Source: Aestuariispira insulae (GTDB lineage Bacteria > Pseudomonadota > Alphaproteobacteria > UBA8366 > Aestuariispiraceae). From it: DNA of 64,000 bases. Below are positions 9,010 to 15,712 of this stretch, piece after piece. A model generated the notes under the pieces. It made no database searches. It was not told the DNA's origin and saw nothing but the letters and a program-made list of their open reading frames with translations. The number at the start of each line of letters is the position of its first letter. The stretch's first letter is position 1. Where the stretch lies: positions 124,001 to 188,000 of the forward strand of contig NZ_QRDW01000006.1 of NCBI RefSeq assembly GCF_003385955.1, read 5' to 3'. The position numbers were made by a program, and so were the translations under genes.

Positions 9010-9435
9010 ATGACTGTTGAAAACGTACTTTACAAAACCACCATGAAATCCAGCGGCGGTCGGGAAGGCAGCTCGCAGGCGGAAGATGGCAGCCTGGAAC
9101 TGACCCTGTCGACGCCGAAGGAATTGGGCGGTGCCGGGGGCAACGGTACCAACCCGGAACAGCTTTTTGCCGCCGGATACAGCGCCTGCTTCCTGGGCGC
9201 GATGAAATTCGTCGCACAACGCGACAAACTGCCGATCTCACCGGATGTTTCGGTGCAGGCCACTGTTGGCATCGGCACGATCCCGACCGGTTTTGGCATC
9301 GAGGTTGATCTACTGATCGATTTGCCCGGTGTTGAGCGTGAACAAGCCCAGGAATTGATCAATCGCGCCCATATCGTCTGCCCCTATTCCAACGCGACCC
9401 AGGGCAATATCAATGTGCGCCTGAGCCTTGCCTGA
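9010..9435 (+). CDS. ohr: Organic hydroperoxide resistance protein Ohr
   Basis: The 141-residue protein has both cysteines of the thiol peroxidase pair: Cys60 in GYSACFLGAM and Cys124 in HIVCPYSNATQGN, with the catalytic Arg18 (GGREG) and Glu50 (NPEQLFAAGY) that activate Cys60. Ohr detoxifies organic and fatty-acid hydroperoxides in the cytoplasm, using lipoylated proteins as reductant in studied species. A strong AAGGAGA site precedes the ATG at 9010. Regulation by OhrR is supported by the operators at 8944-8970, and a hairpin terminator follows the gene. Confidence 0.96.
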   Translation: MTVENVLYKTTMKSSGGREGSSQAEDGSLELTLSTPKELGGAGGNGTNPEQLFAAGYSACFLGAMKFVAQRDKLPISPDVSVQATVGIGTIPTGFGIEVDLLIDLPGVEREQAQELINRAHIVCPYSNATQGNINVRLSLA

Positions 9436-9484
9436 GCTCTACCCTGCCCTAACACCATATCAACAAACTGGATTCAGGATACAG

Positions 9485-9513
9485 AAAGGTCCGGGAGAAA
9501 CGCCCGGGCCTTT
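9485..9513. terminator. Terminator between convergent ohr and fghA
   Basis: AAAGGTCCGGG (9485-9495) pairs with CCCGGGCCTTT (9503-9513) with one G-U, around a 7-base loop. T-rich sequence follows on the plus strand (TTTATTTATT). It may act in both directions, as the fghA stop lies 25 bases beyond. Confidence 0.8.
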
Positions 9514-9537
9514 ATTTATTCCCTATATGTCAGACAA

Positions 9538-10377
9538 TTAAGCTTTCAACCGCTTGGCATGCCAGGCAATGTGATCTTCGATGAAAGAGGCAATGAAATA
9601 GTAGCTGTGATCATAACCTTCCTGCATCCGCAGGGTCAGCGCCACCGATTTGCGCTCGCAAGCCCGGACAAAAACATCCGGCAATAGCTCTGTTTCCAAG
9701 AAGGTATCCGATGCCCCCTGATCGATCAGGATATCCCCGGACCAGCCAAAGGTTTCCACCAGCGCGCTGGCATCATTCTGGCCCCAGGTCGCGATATTAT
9801 CACCCAGATAATTATTAAACGCTTTTTGACCCCAAGGGCAGTTTGCCGGCGAAACGATCGGCGCAAAAGCGGAGAGGGTTTTAAACAGATCGGGATTTTT
9901 AATCGCCAGGGTCAATGCCCCATGGCCGCCCATGGAATGACCGGTGATCCCCATGCGATCAAGATCAACCGGAAAATTATTGGCCAGCACAGCCGGCAAT
10001 TCCTTCACCACATAATCTTCCATGCGATAATGTTTTGCCCAAGGATCTTCGGTGGCGTTGAGATAAAAACCCGCCCCTTTGCCCAGGTCATAGGCTTGAT
10101 CATCCGCCACGCCTTCCCCTCTGGGGCTGGTATCGGGCGCAACGACAATCACGCCATGTTCCGCTGCATAGCGCTGGGCGCCTGCCTTGGTGGTGAAATT
10201 TTCCCAGGTACAGGTCAGACCGGATAGAAACACCAAAACCGGCAATGGTTTCTTGGCCGCCTCGGCAGGCTGGAATACCGCAAATTCCATATCCGTACCG
10301 GTGCTGCTGCTCTGGTGGCGGTATACACCTTGGATTCCACCGAAGCATTTTTGCTCGCTGAGGGTTTCTATGGTCAT
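9538..10377 (-). CDS. fghA: S-formylglutathione hydrolase
   Basis: A 279-residue esterase-D-type alpha/beta hydrolase. The nucleophile is Ser148 in the elbow GHSMGGHGA, the acid is in IDQGASDTFLE, and the base is His257 in GYDHSYYF; the oxyanion region shows FLSGLTCTWENF. The enzyme hydrolyses S-formylglutathione to formate and glutathione, the second step of glutathione-dependent formaldehyde oxidation, and partners with the S-(hydroxymethyl)glutathione dehydrogenase at 12683 on the same strand. Two unrelated plus-strand genes lie between them, so they are not a simple operon. The length is normal. Confidence 0.95.
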   Translation of the reverse strand: MTIETLSEQKCFGGIQGVYRHQSSSTGTDMEFAVFQPAEAAKKPLPVLVFLSGLTCTWENFTTKAGAQRYAAEHGVIVVAPDTSPRGEGVADDQAYDLGKGAGFYLNATEDPWAKHYRMEDYVVKELPAVLANNFPVDLDRMGITGHSMGGHGALTLAIKNPDLFKTLSAFAPIVSPANCPWGQKAFNNYLGDNIATWGQNDASALVETFGWSGDILIDQGASDTFLETELLPDVFVRACERKSVALTLRMQEGYDHSYYFIASFIEDHIAWHAKRLKA

Positions 10378-10739
10378 CTCTGTCGGTCCATTCTGAACTA
10401 ATTCCTTGTTTTCCTGTTACATTCTTTTGACGCCATTGTCCATTCCAGCTTTCACGACGACCTGAGTCCCAGACATCAGCCGCTTAACCCGAATCTCGAA
10501 TACTTGGTCACAGGCCAATCAAACGCAAACAACAGAAAATCAAATAATGCATTCTATAATTCCGGATAGGAATCGCATAGAATAATCTATAGAATATTTA
10601 TAGCATGAAGTAGGATTATTCTCAAAATACTAGAATTCAGCAAGAATTCTCTTAGTGAATATCAAATACTGACTTGGTGTCAGAAACCTGTCTTCCGGTC
10701 TCCGGTGCCACAACAACGTCAATAGACCCGGGTGGAAAC
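10378..10739. other. A+T-rich divergent upstream region with inverted repeats
   Basis: This 362-base gap has no supported gene. It must hold the promoters of fghA (minus) and of the methyltransferase gene (plus). The stretch from about 10545 to 10670 is much richer in A and T than the neighbouring genes and contains nested repeats: ATTCTAT (10551) with ATAGAAT (10577), ATTCC (10559) with GGAAT (10569), and several ATAGAAT/TATAG copies up to 10605. AGAATTC also occurs twice near 10633-10650. These may be binding sites for an unknown regulator. Confidence 0.45.
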
Positions 10740-11516
10740 ATGATCATCAGCAATGGCAATCAGGGCCGCATCCTGCCGAAAATTGATGGACAGATATTGC
10801 AGGTGCTGATGGATATCCTGGACCAATATCCGGATGAGGCGCTGCAGATCCCACGCATGATTGAAATGCTTGCCGCCGCACGCATCTCCCTGCTCAAGGA
10901 AGAGGACATCTCTGTTGCCGACCCCGAGGCAGGCGGCGTCGCGGATTACGCCATCTCCCACAACCTAAACCAACTGAAGGAAATGATCGCACTGGACCGG
11001 CCACTGCACCTGATCAATCCCCTGCGTTCCATCGCCCTGGTTATGGAAAGGGTCAAATCATTGAAGGTCCTGACCGTTGGCCCGCGGACCGAGGTGGAAA
11101 TCTACGGCCTGATCGCCTGTGGATTTGACCCTGTCAATGTCACCGGCCTGGATCTGATCTCCTATTCGCCCTTCATCGATGTCGGCGACATGCATGCCAT
11201 GCCCTATCCGGACAATAGCTTTGATGTGCTGGTCATGGGTTGGGTCCTAGCCTATTCAACCGATCATGAAACAGCAGCACGCGAAGCCTTGCGCGTCACC
11301 AAACCGGGCGGATTTTTTGCGATCGGCTGCCAATATGTCCCCCCCAATGCCGAAGGCGGCTACGACACGCCCAGCAAGAAACTCTTTAATCACACGGATG
11401 ATATCCTGGCCCTGTTCGGCGACGAGATCGAAGCGGTGTTCTTCCGCCATGACATCCACCCCACCCGCCTCGACAAACCAGGTGCGGTCATGACAATTTT
11501 CCAGCGCAAGGGCTGA
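10740..11516 (+). CDS. Class I SAM-dependent methyltransferase-like protein
   Basis: The 258-residue protein has a C-terminal methyltransferase fold: a motif-I-like strand VLTVGPRTEVEIYGL, the acidic loop VTGLDLISY, the DMHAMPYPDNSFDVLVMGWVL segment and the post-motif ALRVTKPGGFFAIGC. The glycine-rich loop is degenerate (GPRTEVE instead of GxGxG), so SAM binding may be altered. The first ~90 residues have no family I recognise. I chose ATG at 10740, preceded by GGGTGG; a TTG at 10674 is the only longer option. A dioxygenase gene starts 16 bases after its stop, so they likely act on one substrate, which is unknown. Confidence 0.7.
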   Translation: MIISNGNQGRILPKIDGQILQVLMDILDQYPDEALQIPRMIEMLAAARISLLKEEDISVADPEAGGVADYAISHNLNQLKEMIALDRPLHLINPLRSIALVMERVKSLKVLTVGPRTEVEIYGLIACGFDPVNVTGLDLISYSPFIDVGDMHAMPYPDNSFDVLVMGWVLAYSTDHETAAREALRVTKPGGFFAIGCQYVPPNAEGGYDTPSKKLFNHTDDILALFGDEIEAVFFRHDIHPTRLDKPGAVMTIFQRKG

Positions 11517-11532
11517 GAGAGGCTGTTTTAGC

Positions 11533-12624
11533 ATGACAAGCACCAGCAGCTATGAAGATATCAGGCTCTGGTATAACGGGTTGCAGGACTTGATCGAGCG
11601 GGATCCTCAATTCACGCCGCTCCGCACTCTTCTGCCCGCTGACGAAGAGGCCAGAAGCCAAGCCGGCAACATGTATCGTCTGCATATGAATGCCATGGCC
11701 GCCTGCTATGACGACAATGCCGTCATTGACCTGATGGGTAAAGCCATCGACCGTTACCTGTCCCACGAGATCGCCGTTGGCGGGCTGACCAAAATCCATG
11801 AAGGCGTTTCCGAGGAACAATGGCAAGTTTTTTGGGAAAAGGGACTTCATACCGCCACCTCCCTGTCCGCCCCTCAGGTTTCCGACATGATTGCCTTTCT
11901 GGAACAACTGCCTGTGCTCGCCAATCGCAGGCATCCCCTGGAACAGGCCGTGGAACGAAAAGCGCTGATCGGACACAGCAATGTCGGCTATGTTCCCCCG
12001 CGATTAATGGTCAACTGCCCCGGCCTGTGGGAACTGGCACTGTCTCCGGAAATCATTGCCCTGGCAGGCCGCCTGATGGGCTGTATCCCGACCATTACGG
12101 ATATCAATGCCTGGTGGAGTTTTGCCGAGGCCACAGATGCTCGCGACGCTCAGCAATTCCATCTGGATTTGGACAGTTATCGTTTCTGCAAACTATTCTT
12201 GTATCTTACCGATGTAGATGCCACCGGCGGCCCCCATATATTCGTCGAAACAACCCATGACCCGGACCAACTTGCCCGGCACCGGCCATCCGATCCCGCG
12301 CAAGCTGCGGAATTTGACCATTGGCTGAAGGCGCAGTTGCGCAAGACGGATCAGGAAGTGGAACATTATCTGCAGATCGCGCCGACCGAACTGACCGGGC
12401 CAAAAGGCAGCTGTTTCCTGGTCAATACCAAGGGCATTCACAAAGGAAAACTGCCGGAGAATAAAGACCGGTTGATTGTCGCGGTCGAATATGCGCCGGT
12501 CCCCAGCCTGCATATGCCGGTCATACCCGTGGGCCCAGACGAGCCATTCACACAGAATATTCCCTTCGACACCTTAACCGCCCAACAACGCTATATGACG
12601 CGGATGCATCTGTTACCCAAATAA
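11533..12624 (+). CDS. Phytanoyl-CoA dioxygenase-like Fe(II)/2-oxoglutarate oxygenase
   Basis: The 363-residue protein has the double-stranded beta-helix facial triad: His210 and Asp212 in QQFHLDLDSY and a distal His303 in NTKGIHKGKL, with Arg313 (KDRLIVAVEY) placed to bind 2-oxoglutarate. YLTDVDATGGPHIFV between them is typical of the PhyH family. It would hydroxylate an unknown small molecule or lipid. It forms a tight pair with the methyltransferase-like gene upstream (16-base gap) and ends at a strong bidirectional terminator. The pair sits between fghA and adhC but on the opposite strand, so a link to formaldehyde, for example from oxidative demethylation, is possible but speculative. 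Confidence 0.75.
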   Translation: MTSTSSYEDIRLWYNGLQDLIERDPQFTPLRTLLPADEEARSQAGNMYRLHMNAMAACYDDNAVIDLMGKAIDRYLSHEIAVGGLTKIHEGVSEEQWQVFWEKGLHTATSLSAPQVSDMIAFLEQLPVLANRRHPLEQAVERKALIGHSNVGYVPPRLMVNCPGLWELALSPEIIALAGRLMGCIPTITDINAWWSFAEATDARDAQQFHLDLDSYRFCKLFLYLTDVDATGGPHIFVETTHDPDQLARHRPSDPAQAAEFDHWLKAQLRKTDQEVEHYLQIAPTELTGPKGSCFLVNTKGIHKGKLPENKDRLIVAVEYAPVPSLHMPVIPVGPDEPFTQNIPFDTLTAQQRYMTRMHLLPK

Positions 12625-12659
12625 AAGCCCGCTTCCCCCATGACGGAAAGCGGGCTTTT
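12623..12659. terminator. Bidirectional terminator between dioxygenase gene and adhC
   Basis: AAAAGCCCGCTT (12623-12634) and AAGCGGGCTTTT (12648-12659) form a perfect 12-pair stem with a 13-base loop. Flanking A and T tracts make it work on both strands between two convergent genes. Confidence 0.9.
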
Positions 12660-12682
12660 CTTCAACGCGAAACGCCGAATAA

Positions 12683-13795
12683 TCAGTCGAAGGTCACCAC
12701 CGACCGGATGGATTTGCCTTCATGCATCAGATCAAAGGCGGTGTTAATCTCGTCGAGCGGCATGGTGTGGGTGATCATGCTGTCGATCTCGATCTTGCCA
12801 TCCATGTACCAGTCGACAATTTTCGGCACATCAGTCCGACCGCGCGCGCCGCCAAAGGCAGTGCCCCGCCAGGACCGGCCGGTGACCAGTTGGAACGGAC
12901 GGGTGGAGATTTCCTGGCCCGCACCGGCAACGCCGATGATGATGCTCTCGCCCCAGCCTTTATGCGCGCATTCCAACGCCTGACGCATGGTATCGGTCCG
13001 GCCGATACATTCAAAGCTGTAATCAGCCCCGCCACCGGTCAGATCCACCAGATAGGGCACCAAATCCCCTTCCACTTCCAGCGGGTTGACAAAATGGGTC
13101 ATACCATAGCGCTCGGCCAAGGCTTTTTTGTCCGGGTTGATATCAACACCAACAATCATGTTGGCCCCCGCCAGGCGCGCACCCTGGATCACATTGAGAC
13201 CGATACCGCCCAGGCCAAAGACCACCACATTGGAGCCGATCTCAACCTTTGCGGTATTGATGACCGCGCCAATACCGGTGGTCACCCCACAGCCGATATA
13301 GCAAACCTTGTCAAAAGGCGCGTCGGAACGGATTTTCGCCAAAGCGATTTCAGGCAGAACCGTGTGGTTGGAGAAAGTCGAGCACCCCATGTAATGTAAT
13401 ACCGGCTCGCCATTGATGGAAAAGCGGCTGGAACCATCCGGCATCAGGCCCTGGCCCTGGGTAGAGCGGATCGACTGGCACAGGTTGGTTTTCGGATTGA
13501 GGCAATATTCGCATTCCCGGCATTCCGGTGTATAGAGAGGAATGACATGATCACCCGGCTTCAGGGATTTCACCCCGGGGCCAACGTCGACGACAACACC
13601 AGCACCCTCATGGCCCAGAATAGCCGGGAACATGCCCTCGGGGTCCTCACCAGACAGGGTAAAAGCGTCAGTATGGCACACACCGGTCGCCTTGATTTCA
13701 ACCAGAACCTCTCCCTCACGCGGACCATCGACGGTCACGCTTTCAACAGACAGCGGCTTACCTGCCTGGAATGCGACTGCGGCACGTGTTTCCAT
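12683..13795 (-). CDS. adhC: S-(hydroxymethyl)glutathione dehydrogenase / class III alcohol dehydrogenase
   Basis: The 370-residue zinc alcohol dehydrogenase shows the catalytic zinc ligands Cys40 ([10 protein letters not shown]) and His62 (GHEGAG) and the structural zinc cysteines at 92, 95, 98 and 106 (CRECEYC...NLC), plus the [14 protein letters not shown] and [10 protein letters not shown] segments of class III enzymes. It oxidises S-(hydroxymethyl)glutathione to S-formylglutathione with NAD and also reduces S-nitrosoglutathione. Its product is the substrate of FghA, encoded at 9538 on the same strand. The ATG at 13795 is preceded by an AGAGGGAT ribosome binding site. Confidence 0.96.
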   Translation of the reverse strand: METRAAVAFQAGKPLSVESVTVDGPREGEVLVEIKATGVCHTDAFTLSGEDPEGMFPAILGHEGAGVVVDVGPGVKSLKPGDHVIPLYTPECRECEYCLNPKTNLCQSIRSTQGQGLMPDGSSRFSINGEPVLHYMGCSTFSNHTVLPEIALAKIRSDAPFDKVCYIGCGVTTGIGAVINTAKVEIGSNVVVFGLGGIGLNVIQGARLAGANMIVGVDINPDKKALAERYGMTHFVNPLEVEGDLVPYLVDLTGGGADYSFECIGRTDTMRQALECAHKGWGESIIIGVAGAGQEISTRPFQLVTGRSWRGTAFGGARGRTDVPKIVDWYMDGKIEIDSMITHTMPLDEINTAFDLMHEGKSIRSVVTFD

Positions 13796-13911
13796 TTTTC
13801 ATCCCTCTAGTATTGTCGTTAAATCTCTGATCGGTCATGACTGTTCAGACAGACCTTTGCAAAGATAAATTACCCCTGCAAGCCGAAACCGGTCTGTTCA
13901 GACCCTGACAG

Positions 13912-13923
13912 ATTTGGCCAAAT
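13912..13923. promoter_or_regulatory. Palindrome in the adhC upstream region
   Basis: ATTTGGCCAAAT is a perfect 12-base palindrome 117 bases upstream of adhC, in an A+T-rich stretch, followed closely by a related GCGCCAATTT half-site. It could be an operator for adhC; no regulator is identifiable nearby. Confidence 0.35.
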
Positions 13924-14011
13924 TTGCGCCAATTTGATAATTATCCCTGCCGTGATGAAAATCACTGACGCCCCAGGGCCACTCTGCTACTATACTCGGA
14001 TATATGTGTAT

Positions 14012-14137
14012 CCCGACAGAGCAAACCATCGGTAACGGTGGGACGCAAAGTCACCGGCCCGCGTCATTCTTGCGCCATTTTCCCAATCGGAAAGGTGATA
14101 AAAAATGACCGAAAGCGCGGGCAGCGGGACTGCCGAA
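14012..14137 (+). promoter_or_regulatory. Cyclic-di-GMP-I riboswitch (GEMM-I)
   Basis: The sequence contains the GEMM-I core in order: CAGAGCAAACC, a hairpin CCATCG-GTAA-CGGTGG with a GNRA tetraloop, GGGACGCAAAGTCACCGGCC, a second variable helix (CCCGCGTCATT with AATGAC...GCGCGGG) and the 3' element GGCAGCGGGACTGCCGA. These match the c-di-GMP-I aptamer consensus, including the ACGCAAAG strand that sandwiches the ligand. The 3' end abuts the AAGGAGA ribosome binding site of the gene at 14148, so control is probably at translation initiation; no expression-platform terminator with a T run is visible. The direction (on or off) cannot be read from sequence. Confidence 0.88.
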
Positions 14138-14147
14138 GGAGAGTTTG

Positions 14148-14699
14148 ATGGCAGCTGAAAAGCAAAATAACAACCGGGCATTGCTGATGGCGGTGCTGCT
14201 TGTGCTGGGGTTGGCATTCCCAACCGCAGTCGTCTATTTTGCAATAGAGTTTGTCCCCCGCTTCAAAGAGCTCGGCTCCGGTGGCAGTTCGGCCAAATAC
14301 CATCAATCCGACCTGTACGATCCCGGCGCCGCCTGGCTGCAAACACGCCCCATCATGATCCCGGACGGCCATAAAGGATATCTGATTTTGCGGGCTTATT
14401 TGCGCACCAACAATCGCCGTGCCGCGGAATTCATCTGTGTGCATCACCCGCGATTGGCTGATGAGATCCAGGAATTACTGCAGGACAGGCCGGATATTGT
14501 CGAAGCCGCCTATTATGGAGAAACCAGCGCGAACCGATTTGTGCAAAAGGCCCTTACAGAGCGGATCGGGTCCGACCTTTTCAACAATACCCTGGTCTCC
14601 AACGGCGAAAAGGAAATGATGGCACCGACCGACACCTCCCGTTACGAATGCCATAAGGAGGGCCTGCGCATGGTATTCCGAAAAAAAAGCCGCTCCTGA
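14148..14699 (+). CDS. Membrane-anchored protein of unknown function under c-di-GMP riboswitch
   Basis: The 183-residue protein has one transmembrane helix near the N-terminus (about residues 11-35: ALLMAVLLVLGLAFPTAVVY) followed by a soluble domain, presumably periplasmic, with two cysteines (ICVHHP and RYECHKE). I recognise no domain. The start at 14148 is set by AAGGAGA five bases before; a TTG lies one codon earlier. It is a single-gene unit: a c-di-GMP-I riboswitch lies directly in front, and the next gene is convergent. By analogy with other GEMM-I targets it may take part in the switch between motile and attached life, but nothing in the protein itself shows this. Confidence 0.8.
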   Translation: MAAEKQNNNRALLMAVLLVLGLAFPTAVVYFAIEFVPRFKELGSGGSSAKYHQSDLYDPGAAWLQTRPIMIPDGHKGYLILRAYLRTNNRRAAEFICVHHPRLADEIQELLQDRPDIVEAAYYGETSANRFVQKALTERIGSDLFNNTLVSNGEKEMMAPTDTSRYECHKEGLRMVFRKKSRS

Positions 14700-14715
14700 C
14701 GGTATCAAAAAGAAA

Positions 14716-14737
14716 CGGGGCCGGATAACCGGCCCCG
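14716..14737 (-). terminator. Terminator for the minus-strand AsmA-like gene
   Basis: CGGGGCCGG and CCGGCCCCG form a perfect 9-pair stem around ATAA. On the minus strand it is followed by TTTCTTTTT; the plus strand lacks a T run, so it mainly serves the gene at 14777. Confidence 0.8.
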
Positions 14738-14776
14738 CATCATTTCTGAAAGATCAGATCATTCAGCGACAGGTTC

Positions 14777-15592
14777 TTAGTTGCTGTCACCGCCAAAAAG
14801 GCCTTTGACCGCATCAGCAGCGCCCTCAACAGCGCCGCCCACGCTCTCGCCGGCACCTTCGGTAACCCCTTTAACAGCGTCCCCGGCCCCTTCCATAACG
14901 GCACCGGCACCTTCAACCATGCTGCCCAAATCCAGGGTGGCAACAGATGAAATCACCGCCGTGCTGATGGCATCCAGAACCTTCGCTGCCACTTCCGCCG
15001 GGGTCGCCCCGCCGGAATCTTTGCCGATATCGGTCAGGTGGATTTCCGGCAGGCCAACACCCATTTTTTCCCCATCCAGGAAGCCGGCACTGACCGCAAC
15101 CTCACCATTGCGGATATAGAGATTTTCAATCACGACCTTGGCCCCTTCTTCGGTAGATTCCGCACTGGAACCGCCCGAGCCGCCCATCGCGCTGGTAAAG
15201 CTCTCAACATTCTTTTGAATGGCCGCAATGTTGCTGTCCGTGCCGGACAGCTCGTAAATGATGGCCGGGCCATCCACAACCACTTCCCGAACGACGATCA
15301 CATCCTGACCGACTGAAGAGGTATCCACGGACACGCTCACCGTGCCGAGCGCCATGGCATAGTCGGTTTTAAAACCATCCGGGTTGCCTACCTGCAGACC
15401 ATTGAGCGCCGCATTGCCTTCGGTAAGTTCCAGGCGCACCCCATCCAGCGTCACATCAACCTTGGTCACCTGGCTGCCCGCTTCTTCAACAGCCGTTTCG
15501 ACGATTTTGTCCAGGTTCGAGAAAACGTAATAGGCACCACCGGCAATCACCGCGACGATAACCACCAGGCCAATCAGTATCTTTTTCATCAT
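14777..15592 (-). CDS. AsmA-like membrane-anchored protein with repetitive C-terminus
   Basis: About 271 residues. A single N-terminal helix (KILIGLVVIVAVIAGGAYYVF) is followed by a region like the AsmA/DUF748 fold (VDVTLDGVRLELTEGNAALNGLQVGNPDGF, written here in parts: VTKVDVTLDGVRLELTEG then LNGLQVGNPDGF), typical of bridge-like proteins tied to the inner membrane and facing the periplasm. A Gly/Ser-rich linker (GGSGGSSAES) precedes a second beta section, and the last ~50 residues repeat an EGAGDAVKG/EGAADAVKG motif, likely amphipathic helices. ATG at 15592 is preceded by GGAG; an upstream ATG gives 17 more residues without a ribosome site. Function is unknown; a role in envelope lipid traffic is only suggested by the fold. 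Confidence 0.65.
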   Translation of the reverse strand: MMKKILIGLVVIVAVIAGGAYYVFSNLDKIVETAVEEAGSQVTKVDVTLDGVRLELTEGNAALNGLQVGNPDGFKTDYAMALGTVSVSVDTSSVGQDVIVVREVVVDGPAIIYELSGTDSNIAAIQKNVESFTSAMGGSGGSSAESTEEGAKVVIENLYIRNGEVAVSAGFLDGEKMGVGLPEIHLTDIGKDSGGATPAEVAAKVLDAISTAVISSVATLDLGSMVEGAGAVMEGAGDAVKGVTEGAGESVGGAVEGAADAVKGLFGGDSN

Positions 15593-15712
15593 CCACTCCG
15601 GAGAACTAGTCTCTGTTAAAAGCAAAAATCTGTTTACCATCATAGTGATTTGCCCATCAGAGGCAAAATAGAATCCTGCGACGTCGCAAAGATTTAACCG
15701 ACCTCCCCCACC

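Noticed and set aside
14105-14158. Small ORF (ATG at 14105) inside the riboswitch.
   Set aside because: It has no ribosome binding site and overlaps conserved aptamer strands; chance frame.
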